NCBI RefSeq assembly: GCF_000739615.1
Contig: NZ_BATP01000019.1
Span: 1 to 64,000, forward strand
Length of the DNA: 64,000 bases
Direction: 5' to 3'
DNA from: Haloferula sp. BvORR071
GTDB lineage: Bacteria; Verrucomicrobiota; Verrucomicrobiia; Verrucomicrobiales; Akkermansiaceae
How positions within the stretch are numbered: the first letter of the stretch is position 1; each line of letters starts with the position of its first letter. A program made the translations under genes and the position numbers. This document shows positions 52,009-62,004 of this stretch, piece after piece. The notes below the pieces were generated by a model that saw only the letters and a list, made by a program, of their open reading frames with translations, did not search any database and was not told the origin of the DNA.

Positions 52009-52476
52009 ATGAACTCAACGCCCCGCTGGGTCCGCAAGACGATCACCGCCTGCATCGCCCTGCCGGCCGGTTTGACGCGGGTGTACAGTGTCTTCCACGC
52101 CTGCATCGCTTGGGCCCTCATCCTCGCCGGTCCACGCCCCTTGCCCGTGTGGGCGACTCCTCCGATCTTCCTAGCTGCGCTCCTACTCGGGATCATTGCC
52201 TACTTTGTGGTGGTAGCCGCGGATTTTTTCACCGCCGAGCACCCCTATAGTGTGGGTCCGCGACAAATTGCGGCCAACATGGCTGTGGAACTTGGTGTGC
52301 AACTACTCGCAGTGGCCTCCATCTGCCTGCTGATTTCAGCAGTCGCGGCTCTGTCGTTTCCCTTGGCAATCTGCGGCCTGCTGGCGGGGCTAGCCTCCGC
52401 AGCCATCGGTTACCGCTCCCAAGGCCGCATCAAGGGCTGGAAAGAAGCTTGGAATCCCGGCTGCACCAAGCCCTGA
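52009..52476 (+). CDS. 4-TM membrane protein, paralogue 4 of 4
   Basis: A 155-residue protein beginning MNSTPRWVRK, with four helices (ACIAWALILAGPRPL, IFLAALLLGIIAYFVVVAA, MAVELGVQLLAVASICLLI, FPLAICGLLAGLASAA) and a C-terminal GRIKGWKEAW. It lacks the MPPF start of its relatives but keeps the acidic residue at the start of helix 3. It is the last of the set; 230 bp of non-coding sequence follow up to topB. Confidence 0.63.
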   Translation: MNSTPRWVRKTITACIALPAGLTRVYSVFHACIAWALILAGPRPLPVWATPPIFLAALLLGIIAYFVVVAADFFTAEHPYSVGPRQIAANMAVELGVQLLAVASICLLISAVAALSFPLAICGLLAGLASAAIGYRSQGRIKGWKEAWNPGCTKP

Positions 52477-52706
52477 AGGCTTTTCCTCGCAGCCTAAACC
52501 CTCCCTTATCGATCTCCCCGGCCGCAGGGTTCCGGAAAGCCCGCCCGGGCAGCCTTTCTCCTCCAAATGCAGCCTCCAAAGGTAATCCTTTGGGATTCGA
52601 AACAAAAATCATCCCCTACGGGGATTGGCGGAAGCTTTCGGAAATCCCCTTGCCAAGCGCTATCCCACCCGTCTAGTCCCTCGCCCCGGATACCGCCGCA
52701 GAGTCC
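52477..52706. other. Gap upstream of topB
   Basis: No gene seen. A short palindrome ATCCCC-TAC-GGGGAT (52611-52625) may act as a regulatory or terminator hairpin; no clear -35/-10 was found. Confidence 0.3.
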
Positions 52707-55256
52707 ATGGGAAAGATCCTTATCATCGCCGAGAAACCCAGCGTCATGACCGACCTCAGCCGGGCATTGGCCAAGGCTTTGGGGAAATTCGAGAAGGAGG
52801 GATCGGGCCGTGATATTTGGTTCGAGAACGATCAGGCGGTCATTACCTCCGCCGTCGGCCACCTCGTGGAGCTGCGCATGCCGACCGGCCCGAACGGCAA
52901 AAAACTGCCGTGGAAGTTCGATGTGCTGCCGGCGATCCCCGACCAATTCGAGCTGGACCCCATCCCGGATTCGGAGGCGCGTTTGAAGCAGGTGCTCAAG
53001 CTGGCCAAGCGCAAGGATATCGACAGCATCGTCAATGCCTGCGACGCCGGCCGCGAGGGTGAGCTGATTTTCCGCTACATCATGGACATCGGCGGCATCA
53101 GCAAGCCGGTGAAGCGCCTGTGGATGCAGTCCATGACCAACCAGTCGATCATGGATGCTTGGGACAAGCTGCGCTCCGACGAGGAGATGCGGCCCTTGGC
53201 AGATGCCGCAAAATGCCGCTCGGAGTCCGACTGGCTGGTTGGCCTGAATGCGACCCGTGCCCTGACATGCTTCCGCTCCCGCCACGGCGGCTTTAATATT
53301 ACCGCCGCTGGCCGGGTGCAGACGCCGACCCTGGCGATCCTGGCGACCCGCGAGGCCGAGATCCAAGCTTTCCAGTCGACCCCTTACTTCGAGGTCCACG
53401 CCACCTTCGAGGTCGCTGCCGGTGAATACGCCGGCCGCTGGATCGATGAAGCGTGGAAGAAGGACGAAAACAATCCCCACGGCCGTCAGGAGCGGATCTG
53501 GGACCAAGCGGTGGCCGATGCCATCAAGGCCCGCTGCGATGGCAAGACCGGCACCGTCACGGAAGAGACCAAGGCGCAGTCCCAGATCGTCCCGCAGCTC
53601 TACGACCTGACCACCCTCCAGCGCGAGGCCCCCTTCTCCGCCAAGGGCACGCTCCAGATCGCCCAGGCGCTCTACGAGAAGCACAAGATGATCACCTACC
53701 CCCGTACCGACTCCCGCTACCTGCCGGAGGACTACGGGGACACCGTGCGCGAGACCCTGCGCGACATCGCCAGCTCCGACCTGCCCGTGGCTGAATACGC
53801 CCGCGCCGTGCTCGAGGGCAAGAACGAGAACGGCCCGCGTTTTTCCAAGTCCAAGCGCGTCTTCGACTCCAAGAAAGTCTCGGACCACTTTGCGATCATC
53901 CCCACTGGCAAGGTCGCCAAGCTCAGCGACACCGAGGAGAAGCTTTACGACATGATCGTGAAGCGCTTCATCGCGGTCTTCTTCCCGAATGCGGAATACG
54001 AGCAGACCACGCGCCTGACCCGCATCGCCAACCCGGAAGCCACCGATACCTTCCGCACCGATGGCCGCGTGCTGATCAAGCCCGGTTGGCTGGAAGTCTA
54101 CGGCCGCCGTCCCGGCGTGGCCTCCGGCAAGGACGAGCTCACTGCCGTCGCCGCCGGTGAAAAGGCAAACACGCTCGAAGTCGAGGTCCGCCACGAGCAG
54201 ACCAAGCCGCCCGCCCGTTTCAGCGAGTCCACCCTGCTTTCCGCGATGGAAGGCGCCGGCAAGCTCATCGACGACGAAGCCCTGCGCGAAGCCATGTCGG
54301 AGCGCGGACTTGGCACGCCAGCGACTCGTGCCGCCACGATCGAAGGCCTGATCGCGCAGAAATACATCGTCCGCGATGGCCGCGACCTGCACGTCACGCC
54401 GAATGGGATGCGCCTGATCCATATCCTCAAGGAGATGGAGATCGTGGGCCTGACCTCACCGGGCCTCACCGGCGAGTGGGAATTCAAGCTCCGCCAGATG
54501 GAGCACGGCCAGCTTCAGCGGGCCACCTTCATGAATGAGATCGAGGACTACACGCGCGACATCGTGAAGCGCGCCAAGTCGCTCGCCACCGAGATCAAGA
54601 ACCGCGCTTTCCCCGACCTCAAGGCCACCTGCCCGAAGTGCGGAGCCGAGGGTCTCAAGCAGACCGACGAGAGCTACGAGTGCCGCACGCCTGACTGCGG
54701 CTTCAAGGCGAAGAAGTACATCGCCGGCCGCCTGCTCACGGAAGAAGAAGCCCGCGAGCTGTTCAGCAAGCGCTTCGTCGGCCCGCTCATCGGCTTCAAG
54801 TCGAAGTTCAACAAGTCCTTCGACGCCGGGCTCGAACTTGACGCCAAGTTCAAGATCAACTTCGTCTTCGAAGGCAGGGAGGACAAGGTCATCGAACTGA
54901 CCGACGACATGATCCTCGGCAACGTGACCCTTCCTGATGGCAAGACCGTGAAGGTCTATGGCACCGAGAAGGCCTATCTGGTCCCCGAGCTCAAGACCAA
55001 GAGCGACCCGGATGGCCTGCGCCTCGGCCGCGAGATCCTCAAAAAGGAGATCCCGCAGGACCAAGCCTTCAAGCTGCTCAGCGAAGGCAAGACCGACCTG
55101 ATCAAGGGCTTCGTCTCCAACCGCACCAAGCGTGGCTTCGACGCGCACCTCAAGCTGGACCTCAAGGAAGGCAAGATCGCCTTCGAGTTCCCCGAGCGCC
55201 CGCCGCGCGCCGCGAAGAAGGCAGCGAAGGCGGCCCCTGAGGCAGGCGCGGAGTAA
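52707..55256 (+). CDS. topB: DNA topoisomerase III (type IA)
   Basis: An 849-residue type IA topoisomerase. The TOPRIM domain shows [14 protein letters not shown] and the acidic DAGREGEL motif at 113-120; the gate domains include RGVxT-like [14 protein letters not shown] near 200-213; the catalytic tyrosine is Tyr331 in [13 protein letters not shown]. The C terminus has one four-Cys zinc ribbon (CPKCG...CRTPDCGF at about 641-665) and two copies of the short domain typical of TopB/TraE C termini ([20 protein letters not shown] and [19 protein letters not shown]). It relaxes and decatenates DNA. The start is ATG 52707. The chain is longer than E. coli TopB (653 aa). Confidence 0.93.
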   Translation: MGKILIIAEKPSVMTDLSRALAKALGKFEKEGSGRDIWFENDQAVITSAVGHLVELRMPTGPNGKKLPWKFDVLPAIPDQFELDPIPDSEARLKQVLKLAKRKDIDSIVNACDAGREGELIFRYIMDIGGISKPVKRLWMQSMTNQSIMDAWDKLRSDEEMRPLADAAKCRSESDWLVGLNATRALTCFRSRHGGFNITAAGRVQTPTLAILATREAEIQAFQSTPYFEVHATFEVAAGEYAGRWIDEAWKKDENNPHGRQERIWDQAVADAIKARCDGKTGTVTEETKAQSQIVPQLYDLTTLQREAPFSAKGTLQIAQALYEKHKMITYPRTDSRYLPEDYGDTVRETLRDIASSDLPVAEYARAVLEGKNENGPRFSKSKRVFDSKKVSDHFAIIPTGKVAKLSDTEEKLYDMIVKRFIAVFFPNAEYEQTTRLTRIANPEATDTFRTDGRVLIKPGWLEVYGRRPGVASGKDELTAVAAGEKANTLEVEVRHEQTKPPARFSESTLLSAMEGAGKLIDDEALREAMSERGLGTPATRAATIEGLIAQKYIVRDGRDLHVTPNGMRLIHILKEMEIVGLTSPGLTGEWEFKLRQMEHGQLQRATFMNEIEDYTRDIVKRAKSLATEIKNRAFPDLKATCPKCGAEGLKQTDESYECRTPDCGFKAKKYIAGRLLTEEEARELFSKRFVGPLIGFKSKFNKSFDAGLELDAKFKINFVFEGREDKVIELTDDMILGNVTLPDGKTVKVYGTEKAYLVPELKTKSDPDGLRLGREILKKEIPQDQAFKLLSEGKTDLIKGFVSNRTKRGFDAHLKLDLKEGKIAFEFPERPPRAAKKAAKAAPEAGAE

Positions 55257-55309
55257 GCCACAGCGGCGCAGCCGCCCACTTGGACTGCTGGGGCTTGCCG
55301 AGCGGAGTA

Positions 55310-55331
55310 GCGCAACTTTGCAAGGTTGCGC
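55310..55331. repeat. 22-bp near-palindrome GCGCAAC...GTTGCGC
   Basis: GCGCAACTTTGCAAGGTTGCGC is an almost perfect 22-bp palindrome (one G-T mismatch pair) just after topB. A partial relative, AACTTTGAAAGTT at 62679-62691, follows the RidA-like gene directly after its stop. Both positions are 3' of genes. Dispersed-element status cannot be judged from two copies. Confidence 0.4.
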
Positions 55332-55379
55332 CAATTCCTCACGCTTGGAACGAGCCATCCGCTTGCTACCCTGCTCGCA

Positions 55380-55922
55380 ATGCCGCTCCACCGCTCATTG
55401 CTCTTCTGGTGTGGCTCCCTCGTCTTCGCATTCCTGCTGTGGGGATGGTGGGATTCGATGAACTCCACCTCGCGGCTCGCTTGGAGGTCACCCTCCAAGG
55501 TCTCCGAATTTGTCCTCTCCAACTCAGGCGCGAAAGTCACCCTGGACCAAAGCTATCGCGCGGACGGTCTCCCTGACGACCCGCTGCTTGGAGATCTTCC
55601 CGTCGTGGGGCGACTCTTCAAAAGGCAACATTTCAGCAGAAGCCCTGCCCCGGAAGAGGCGCGTTGGCTCCCTTGGCCCGCCTATGCGGGCAAGACCACG
55701 ACAAACGGATTCCCAGCCTACGACTGCGGCCTGGGACCTCAAGTGGACGGGGTGGGAATCCCTGACCACATCTACATCAGCGAATTTTGGGAACTTGCCC
55801 ACTGGCTGCTTATCGCCGGCTATCTCCCGCTTTGGCTAGGCCTTTCCTTCTGGCGGGCAAGGCGCATCACCAAGCGCGATACCCTCTTAGAAGAGCAGCT
55901 CGCGGAAGCGGCACAGCTTTGA
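55380..55922 (+). CDS. Small membrane protein of unknown function
   Basis: A 180-residue protein with one N-terminal helix (SLLFWCGSLVFAFLLWGWW) and one near the C terminus (HWLLIAGYLPLWLGLSF), with a soluble, proline- and Trp-rich part between (about 40-135). No family recognised. The start is ATG 55380; the frame begins earlier at a TTG. It ends one base before the convergent lnt gene. Confidence 0.6.
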   Translation: MPLHRSLLFWCGSLVFAFLLWGWWDSMNSTSRLAWRSPSKVSEFVLSNSGAKVTLDQSYRADGLPDDPLLGDLPVVGRLFKRQHFSRSPAPEEARWLPWPAYAGKTTTNGFPAYDCGLGPQVDGVGIPDHIYISEFWELAHWLLIAGYLPLWLGLSFWRARRITKRDTLLEEQLAEAAQL

Positions 55923-55923
55923 A

Positions 55924-57372
55924 TCAGGCCGCCTTCTGCTTCGCCCGGTCCATCTTCCGCGCCTTCTCCACCAGCAGGAAAACCATCAGCCCCAGCGTCG
56001 CCACCACACAGGGCCATGCCAACCAGCGGTCCAGCGGCCGCCGGCCCTTCTCCGGCAGATAGATTCGCCCGTGGATCACTTCCCCCTGCCCCGGCACGCT
56101 GGTCTCCTGCATCAGCTTGCCATTCGGCAGCGCGATCCGCGAGTAGCCTGAGCTCGCCAAGCGAAAGAGCGGCACGCCGTACTCCGCGGCGCGCACCGCG
56201 GCCAGTTGCGCGCTCAGACGATGCGCGCGCTCGCCCCAAGAGATCACATCCATCGCCGGGATCACCAGCAGCGCAGCCTCACCGCCGATCAGCCCGTCCA
56301 TCACCCGCGCGTAGTTCATGTCGTAGCAGATCGCCACGCCGATACGCCCCAGCGGCCCATCCCACACGCTCTGGACCTGGGCAGGTTCGCCATCACTCAT
56401 GAACTGGATCGGCACCGACTTCGCTTGTTTGTGCACCAGCTTGCCGTCCGGCCCGATGATATAGGCCATATTGTAAAAGTGCTCCTCGACATGTTTGTCG
56501 CGGTGATGCTCCACGCCGCCCACCAGCACGTGGCGGGCATTCTGGCGGCACCACTCCAGCAGTTCCGGTGGCGGCGCGTCCTGATAGGAATACTCGCTCA
56601 GAACATAGAGCTTGGCCTCCGGAACCTGCCGCAGCGCCTCATTCAGATCCTCGATCACCTGCTGCGGATAGGTGTCCTCGCGCTGGACCCCAGCCACCAC
56701 GATCGACTTGCCATTATCTCCGGAGAGCTTGGCATGCGGCAGTCCCATCAGGCCCAGTGGCAGCAGCGCTGGCAACACCCACTTGATCGGCCCGCGCGAG
56801 CTATCCGCCACCCAGGCCGCGCCATAGACCATCAGCGCTCCAATCCCATACACCCCCAGCCAATGGAAGGCCCCCGCGTAGTTCGCCGCAGGCAGGACAA
56901 AGCCGGGCGTCAGCCAGGTGAACTTCAGCGGCCACACTTCGCAGCGCGTGAATTCCAGCCCCAGCCACAGCACCGGGGCCGCCACCACACCCCACTCCCG
57001 ACCGAAGCGCTGCTCCACCGCCTTCCCCAGCGCCACGAAGGCGGCCACCCACACCGCCAGCGCGAACCACAGGGCAAAGGCCAAGGAGCCGAAGACATGG
57101 AAGAAAAACGTCAGTTGCGGTGCCACGATCCCCAGCCCCACCAACAGCCCCCCGTAAAAGGCCCGCCGCATCGTCGCCGCCCGTCGCAAGCGCAGCAGGA
57201 AGACCAGCGACAGCAGCACCAGCCAACCGGAGAGCTGCGGAAAGCTCAGCCCCGCCTGGAAGAGACCCACTGACAGCACGATCTCCAGCGTCCACTCCTG
57301 CCAAGAGCCGCCGCGGCGCACCTCTATCGCATCCGTCACTTCTTCCGCCAAAAGGTCTGCCGCTGCTGCCAT
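55924..57372 (-). CDS. lnt: Apolipoprotein N-acyltransferase (Lnt)
   Basis: Lnt transfers the third acyl chain to the N-terminal Cys of lipoproteins in the inner membrane. This 482-residue protein has about six N-terminal helices (to residue 190, including TFFFHVFGSLAFALWFALAV and YGIGALMVYGAAWVA) and a C-terminal carbon-nitrogen hydrolase domain with the nitrilase-type triad: Glu260 in VLSEYSY, a Lys in HKQAKSVPI and Cys349 in VAICYDMNY. The start used is ATG 57372 (a GTG lies one codon upstream). The phospholipase-D and Verru cassette lipoproteins would be clients. It is convergent with the small membrane protein. Confidence 0.93.
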   Translation of the reverse strand: MAAAADLLAEEVTDAIEVRRGGSWQEWTLEIVLSVGLFQAGLSFPQLSGWLVLLSLVFLLRLRRAATMRRAFYGGLLVGLGIVAPQLTFFFHVFGSLAFALWFALAVWVAAFVALGKAVEQRFGREWGVVAAPVLWLGLEFTRCEVWPLKFTWLTPGFVLPAANYAGAFHWLGVYGIGALMVYGAAWVADSSRGPIKWVLPALLPLGLMGLPHAKLSGDNGKSIVVAGVQREDTYPQQVIEDLNEALRQVPEAKLYVLSEYSYQDAPPPELLEWCRQNARHVLVGGVEHHRDKHVEEHFYNMAYIIGPDGKLVHKQAKSVPIQFMSDGEPAQVQSVWDGPLGRIGVAICYDMNYARVMDGLIGGEAALLVIPAMDVISWGERAHRLSAQLAAVRAAEYGVPLFRLASSGYSRIALPNGKLMQETSVPGQGEVIHGRIYLPEKGRRPLDRWLAWPCVVATLGLMVFLLVEKARKMDRAKQKAA

Positions 57373-57641
57373 CACCCCTTTCTGGCAGATCTGCGTGGGA
57401 AGCCAAGACTCGGGAAAAGCACCCGCTTCCCCAATGTCCGGACCGGCCCCAGCCCATATCCACTAGGTCCCATTCCTCCCACCTGAGATACCAAAATCAC
57501 CGTAACCCACTCAAAATTAGAGCAATGCCTAAACCCCACGGAATACTACGAATCCCCCAGACCTCCGGGCTTCCAAGGCATCCCGACAGGCAGCCGTTTT
57601 TTGGATTCTCAAAGCTCCACCCCGTAGGCAAGCTGCGCCGC
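57373..57641. other. Divergent gap between lnt and the secreted protein gene
   Basis: 269 bp between divergently transcribed genes, probably carrying both promoters. No strong -35/-10 pair was found. An in-frame ATG at 57525 opens a longer reading of the + strand gene that has no leader and is rejected. Confidence 0.3.
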
Positions 57642-58142
57642 ATGACCCTGTCGCGCCGTGCTGTCCTTACCTTGCTCACCCTCAGCGTGGCGCTTCCCCT
57701 GCCTCTCCATGCCAGCGGCAAGAAGGGCGACCCGACCGGCATCACCTTCCATCTTCAGGCCGAGGAAACGGACAATCCGAAGATGATCTTCACCCAGGCC
57801 ACCAATGGCAAGATGCTGGCCTACCGTCGGCTCCCGGAGATCAACACCAAGGATATCCAATCCTTCGCCCCCTTCCCCTCCCGCGATGGCGAGGGCTACG
57901 GGGCCGTGCTCGTCCTCAAGCCCGGCCCGAAAAACCGCTGGGCTGCCGTCAGCTCCGCCAACATCAACCGCTGGCTCGTCGCCATGGTCAATGGCCGGAT
58001 CGTCGATGCGGTGATGATCGACAAGCAGATCGAGGACGGCCAGATGGTCATCTGGAAGGGCATCGGCGAAGCCGAAATCGCAGCTTTCGACGAAATGGTT
58101 CCCCGCATCGGGGAGGAAAAACCCAGAGGGAAAAAAAAGTAA
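57642..58142 (+). CDS. Secreted protein of unknown function paired with an M23 peptidase
   Basis: A 166-residue exported protein with a signal peptide (RRAVLTLLTLSVALPLPLHA). The mature part begins GKKGDPTGITFHLQAEETDN and carries a repeated hydrophobic/basic pattern without catalytic motifs, ending in a Lys-rich tail (EEKPRGKKK). Four bp separate it from the M23 gene, so it is probably a partner or regulator of that enzyme. Family not recognised. Confidence 0.7.
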   Translation: MTLSRRAVLTLLTLSVALPLPLHASGKKGDPTGITFHLQAEETDNPKMIFTQATNGKMLAYRRLPEINTKDIQSFAPFPSRDGEGYGAVLVLKPGPKNRWAAVSSANINRWLVAMVNGRIVDAVMIDKQIEDGQMVIWKGIGEAEIAAFDEMVPRIGEEKPRGKKK

Positions 58143-58146
58143 CGAC

Positions 58147-59262
58147 ATGCTCCGCTCGCTCGCTCTCGCCGCCGCAGCCATCCTCAGCCCCCTGCCTCTT
58201 TCCGCCGTGGAGATTCAGCTCCCCACGGAAAACCATCACTTGCTCACCGGCGAGCCCGACAAATTTTTCATGTACGTGGACCGCACCTTTGAGGGCGCGA
58301 CCACCAAGCCATGGGAAGCCGGCGGTTTCGGCTTCGTGCGCAATCCCGTGCGCTTCGGCCAGGAAGTGGTGCTGACCAAGTTCCACGAGGGCATGGACAT
58401 CCAGCCGATGGCCCGTGACAAGGCCGGCAATCCGCTCGATCTGGTCAACTCGATCAGCGATGGCACGGTGGTCTACATCTGCCCCACGGTCGGCCGCTCG
58501 AACTACGGCAAGTACATCGTGGTGGAACACAAGTTCGATGGCGACGCCTTCTACAGCGTTTACGCCCACCTCTCGGAAATCTCGGTGAAGCCCGGTGACT
58601 TCGTGCGCATGGGCTCGCTGCTCGGCCGCATGGGTTACACCGGCGATGGCTTCAACCGCAGCAACGTCCGCGCCCACTTGCACCTCGAGGTCTGCCTGAT
58701 GATGAGCGCCCATTACGAGGGCTGGCACACCGCCTTCTCCGGTGGCTCGAACTACCACGGCAATTTCAACGGCATGAACCTCGCCGGGATGGACGTCGCG
58801 AACCTCTTCCTGGAGCAGAAGAAGAACCCGAACCTGCGCGTGCAGGACTTCGTCCTGAACAGCCCGCCCTACTTCAAGGTCACCCTGCCTCGCAAGGGAG
58901 CTTGGGACTTCGCCGAGCGCCACCGCTGGATGGTGAAGGGCGATATCGCCGCGCCCTCACCCTCTTGGGAACTGTCCTTCACCGCCACCGGCCTCGCCGT
59001 CGGCATCGCTCCCAGCCAGCTAGAAGTCACCGAGCCGATCGTGAGTGCCGTGCGCGACTCGCCGATCGGCCATCGCTACCTCACCCGTGGCTTGATCGAT
59101 GGCAAGGGCAACACCGCCGCGCTGACGAAGTCGGGCAAGCAACTCGTCGCCCTGCTGACCGACAATTTCCCGCAGGTCGCACCACAGGCGGCGGGCAAGG
59201 AACACGCCGCCAAGGGCCAGCCTTCCCACGCCAAGCCTGCGGACGCCGAGCAGGAAGACTGA
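58147..59262 (+). CDS. Secreted M23-family peptidase (LytM-type)
   Basis: A 371-residue exported metallopeptidase with a leader (LRSLALAAAAILSPLPLSA). The zinc site is complete: His80-x(3)-Asp84 in FHEGMD and His177-x-His179 in RAHLHLEV, with HSEISVKPGDFVRMGSLLG-type glycine-rich segments between, as in LytM/lysostaphin-type peptidases that cut peptidoglycan cross-bridges. The C-terminal 110 residues form an extra beta domain (RKGAWDFAERHRWMVKGD) and an Ala/Lys-rich tail. It probably acts in cell-wall remodelling together with the 166-aa protein coupled four bp upstream. Confidence 0.88.
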   Translation: MLRSLALAAAAILSPLPLSAVEIQLPTENHHLLTGEPDKFFMYVDRTFEGATTKPWEAGGFGFVRNPVRFGQEVVLTKFHEGMDIQPMARDKAGNPLDLVNSISDGTVVYICPTVGRSNYGKYIVVEHKFDGDAFYSVYAHLSEISVKPGDFVRMGSLLGRMGYTGDGFNRSNVRAHLHLEVCLMMSAHYEGWHTAFSGGSNYHGNFNGMNLAGMDVANLFLEQKKNPNLRVQDFVLNSPPYFKVTLPRKGAWDFAERHRWMVKGDIAAPSPSWELSFTATGLAVGIAPSQLEVTEPIVSAVRDSPIGHRYLTRGLIDGKGNTAALTKSGKQLVALLTDNFPQVAPQAAGKEHAAKGQPSHAKPADAEQED

Positions 59263-59280
59263 AGGAACAAGGCCTCGGCC

Positions 59281-62004
59281 TTACTTGGAGTCGAACTCAA
59301 GCTGCCATGCCACCTCGCTGGAGGTGGCGGGAACGCAGGCGATCCGCACGAGTTCACCCTCCGTGTTGATGGCTGCCGTTTTGCCGTCGATCGTTGCGGC
59401 CTTCAGCTGATATCCCGCGGGAACCCGCACGGAAATTTCGTAGCGGTCCCCCGCTACGACCCGGCTCTTGCCTGAGAGCACCTTCTGGCTCCAGGCGACG
59501 GATACAAGATCCACCCCGCCTTGGCTGAGGTGACGGTTGGTGCTGACAAGCTGCGGACGCTCGCTCAGCTCGCGGATCGCAATGCTGGAGAGTCCCATCG
59601 CCGGCAGCTCGTCGAAAACAAGTGAGCTGTCCTTGCAGCTGCCCAGGTAGCGATTCGACCAGAACTCATAGGCGACGTACTGTTTCTTGGGATCCAGCCC
59701 GATATCGGCCAGCGCGACACTGGTCTTCGCCGCGGCTTGGTTGCTCCAGTTGATGCGGTTGAGGACCACCCAACTGCCACCGGGCAGGTTGTATTCATTG
59801 AGCCACCAGGGGTTGATCGTGCCGAACTGAAGCGCGTCGATCGGAGATGGATCGGCACCGTTAGTGATGGCGGTGCGGGGGATGCGAATCAGGTTGCGGG
59901 AGCGATCCGGAGTGAAGTCGTAGAGCTGCCCGGGCACGCTGAAGAGCACCGGCGCGGCGCGGCGCAGTCCTCGCAAATTGGCCTCGTCGCGATACACCTG
60001 CGGACGGTCGCTGAGCAGCAGCATGCAGCTCGCGATCGATGCCAGCGCGGGCCGGATGATGGTATCCGTGGGCGAGGCTTGGACCGTGGTGGTCTTGGTG
60101 ACATTGCCGGCCTCCGCGGGCTTGAAGTGCGGGAAGACATCGCAATGGTCCGGATCGTTGCGCCAGACGATCCCGTTCCAGGAGTTGTATTGCTGCATCG
60201 TCATCGGGCCGTAGCCGTCGCCACCGATGCGGCAGGCATCGGCGATGCCTACGGATTCCGGCAAGACTCCCCAGCAGGACAGCAGGAAGGTATCGGGCCC
60301 GAGTTCCTCGCGGATGGCGCCGAGATACTTGCGGTACATTTGGTCCGGCGCGACGCCATGGGCCTTACAGTACTCGAGGTTGTGATGAAGGTTGTCGTAG
60401 AGGTAGTGCCGCAGGAGGTCGACCTTGACGTAGGAGACGTTCGCCTTGCGAAGTCCGCGGAAGGTCGGCCGGACCAAGGTGTCCATGGCTGTCTTGTTGG
60501 TCGCATCGATGCCGCAACTCGCCCATGGCGCGACGAAGGGCTTGCCGTCTTGGCCTTGGATAAACCAGTCCGGGTGCTGCGTGATCAATTCATTGTCGGT
60601 GAAATAGGAGCCGATCCAGACTCCCGGTTCGAACCCGGCCTTCCGGCATGCATCGGCGTATCCCGTGAGGCCGGCTGGGTAGAGATCCTTGCGCCAGTCG
60701 AGCCAAGTCTCCGGTCCCCGGGCAACATAGCCGGTATTGGCACCTGGATAAGCTTGGCGGGCTTGACCCTTCCCGAACTCGTTCTGGAAACAGTCGTCGA
60801 TCTGGATGAAGCGATAGCCGTAGTCCGCGAACTGCTTCTCCTTCCAAACGGCTAACAGCTCATCGCAGTCCTTCTGGGAAAAGTTCCGCATATAGGCCCA
60901 CCACGAGGACCAGCCGGTGATCGAGTCCTTCCGGATCTGATAGGTCCAAGGCCGGAAGTGGGCAATGTTCTTGTGGCGCTGATAGAAGCGCGGGCGGAAG
61001 ACCAGCCGGATCTCATCACCGCTGGCTTCCAGCGTGAAGGCACGCCCAAGCGCCGAATCCTTGGCCCCCACAATCCGGGTGGCATCCGTGGCGGGAGCTT
61101 CCAGCATCCAGTCACGCCCCCGCTCGTAGACGGCATTGTTCCGCAGGCTCTGGCTTGGCCCGCCGATGCTGGTGCGGATCAGCGGAAACCGTTTTTGTGC
61201 CGCGCCCTCGGTCTCCGCAGCCAGCGCCTCGCGGCTCGCCGTCACCACGCCACTGAGCTTGATGCCGGTGCCGCGCAGGATGAGTTCCTGGGTGACTGCT
61301 TGGCGCTTTTGATGGACCTCCTGCTTGAACTCGATGGCACCGGCCGCGCTCGCCTTGCCGGAGAAGAGCTCCTTACCCTCATAGCTGAGGATCAAGCTGC
61401 CATTGGACCAGTTCGCCGTCAGACCGGCATTCGGCGGATCGCCGGGCAGGTCCGCGACCAATACTTCCTGCTCCGCGGGCTTTCTAACAAGCGGCGGAAG
61501 AGCCGCTCCATCGTGGACAAGGACCGGCTCCAGCCAATCGGCGTGGTCCGAGGTCGTGCTGCCGAGGCTATCGACCAGCAACTCCAGCGTCTGCACCCCG
61601 GCAAGACTGACCTTGATCTCCTTGGCGGCCTCACCACCGCTCATCGGCCCGGAACGAAACAGATCCTTGCCGTCCCCGCGTACGATGAACTCGACCTTCC
61701 CGGGACTCGCATCCTGTACCCCCACCTTGGAGCGGAACTCCACTCCCTTGCCACCCAGGATGAGCTTCCAAGTGGAATCCGCATGCGTGCCGATCCCGAA
61801 GTCATAGTCGACGCTCCCAACGGCAAGCGGGACAGAGCTGTTAACCTCCGCATCCGCAGTCGGCTTTTGCCAGCCACTGCTCATGCCGCTGAGGTCCAGA
61901 TCGGACAAGCGGGTCTCTTGGGGCGCAGCTTGAATGGAAGCGATCGCGGCAGCGATCAGAGCACAGGCAAGCGGCAATGGATTGGAGAAACAAGAGGCTT
62001 TCAT
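59281..62004 (-). CDS. Alpha-galactosidase-like glycoside hydrolase (clan GH-D) with NPCBM-like domain
   Basis: A 907-residue secreted enzyme with a signal peptide (LACALIAAAIASIQA). Residues 30-165 match the NPCBM-like sugar-binding module (AVGSVDYDFGIGTHADSTWK). The barrel shows the clan GH-D residues: nucleophile Asp529 in YVKVDLLRH and the acid/base candidate Asp596 in RIGGDGYGP, plus WSSWWAYMRNF, FIQIDDCFQNEFG and PGVWIGSYFTDNELI. A C-terminal beta-sandwich follows from about 800. Likely substrates are alpha-galactosides or related deoxy sugars; family (GH27/GH36) was not separated. Start ATG 62004. Confidence 0.88.
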   Translation of the reverse strand: MKASCFSNPLPLACALIAAAIASIQAAPQETRLSDLDLSGMSSGWQKPTADAEVNSSVPLAVGSVDYDFGIGTHADSTWKLILGGKGVEFRSKVGVQDASPGKVEFIVRGDGKDLFRSGPMSGGEAAKEIKVSLAGVQTLELLVDSLGSTTSDHADWLEPVLVHDGAALPPLVRKPAEQEVLVADLPGDPPNAGLTANWSNGSLILSYEGKELFSGKASAAGAIEFKQEVHQKRQAVTQELILRGTGIKLSGVVTASREALAAETEGAAQKRFPLIRTSIGGPSQSLRNNAVYERGRDWMLEAPATDATRIVGAKDSALGRAFTLEASGDEIRLVFRPRFYQRHKNIAHFRPWTYQIRKDSITGWSSWWAYMRNFSQKDCDELLAVWKEKQFADYGYRFIQIDDCFQNEFGKGQARQAYPGANTGYVARGPETWLDWRKDLYPAGLTGYADACRKAGFEPGVWIGSYFTDNELITQHPDWFIQGQDGKPFVAPWASCGIDATNKTAMDTLVRPTFRGLRKANVSYVKVDLLRHYLYDNLHHNLEYCKAHGVAPDQMYRKYLGAIREELGPDTFLLSCWGVLPESVGIADACRIGGDGYGPMTMQQYNSWNGIVWRNDPDHCDVFPHFKPAEAGNVTKTTTVQASPTDTIIRPALASIASCMLLLSDRPQVYRDEANLRGLRRAAPVLFSVPGQLYDFTPDRSRNLIRIPRTAITNGADPSPIDALQFGTINPWWLNEYNLPGGSWVVLNRINWSNQAAAKTSVALADIGLDPKKQYVAYEFWSNRYLGSCKDSSLVFDELPAMGLSSIAIRELSERPQLVSTNRHLSQGGVDLVSVAWSQKVLSGKSRVVAGDRYEISVRVPAGYQLKAATIDGKTAAINTEGELVRIACVPATSSEVAWQLEFDSK

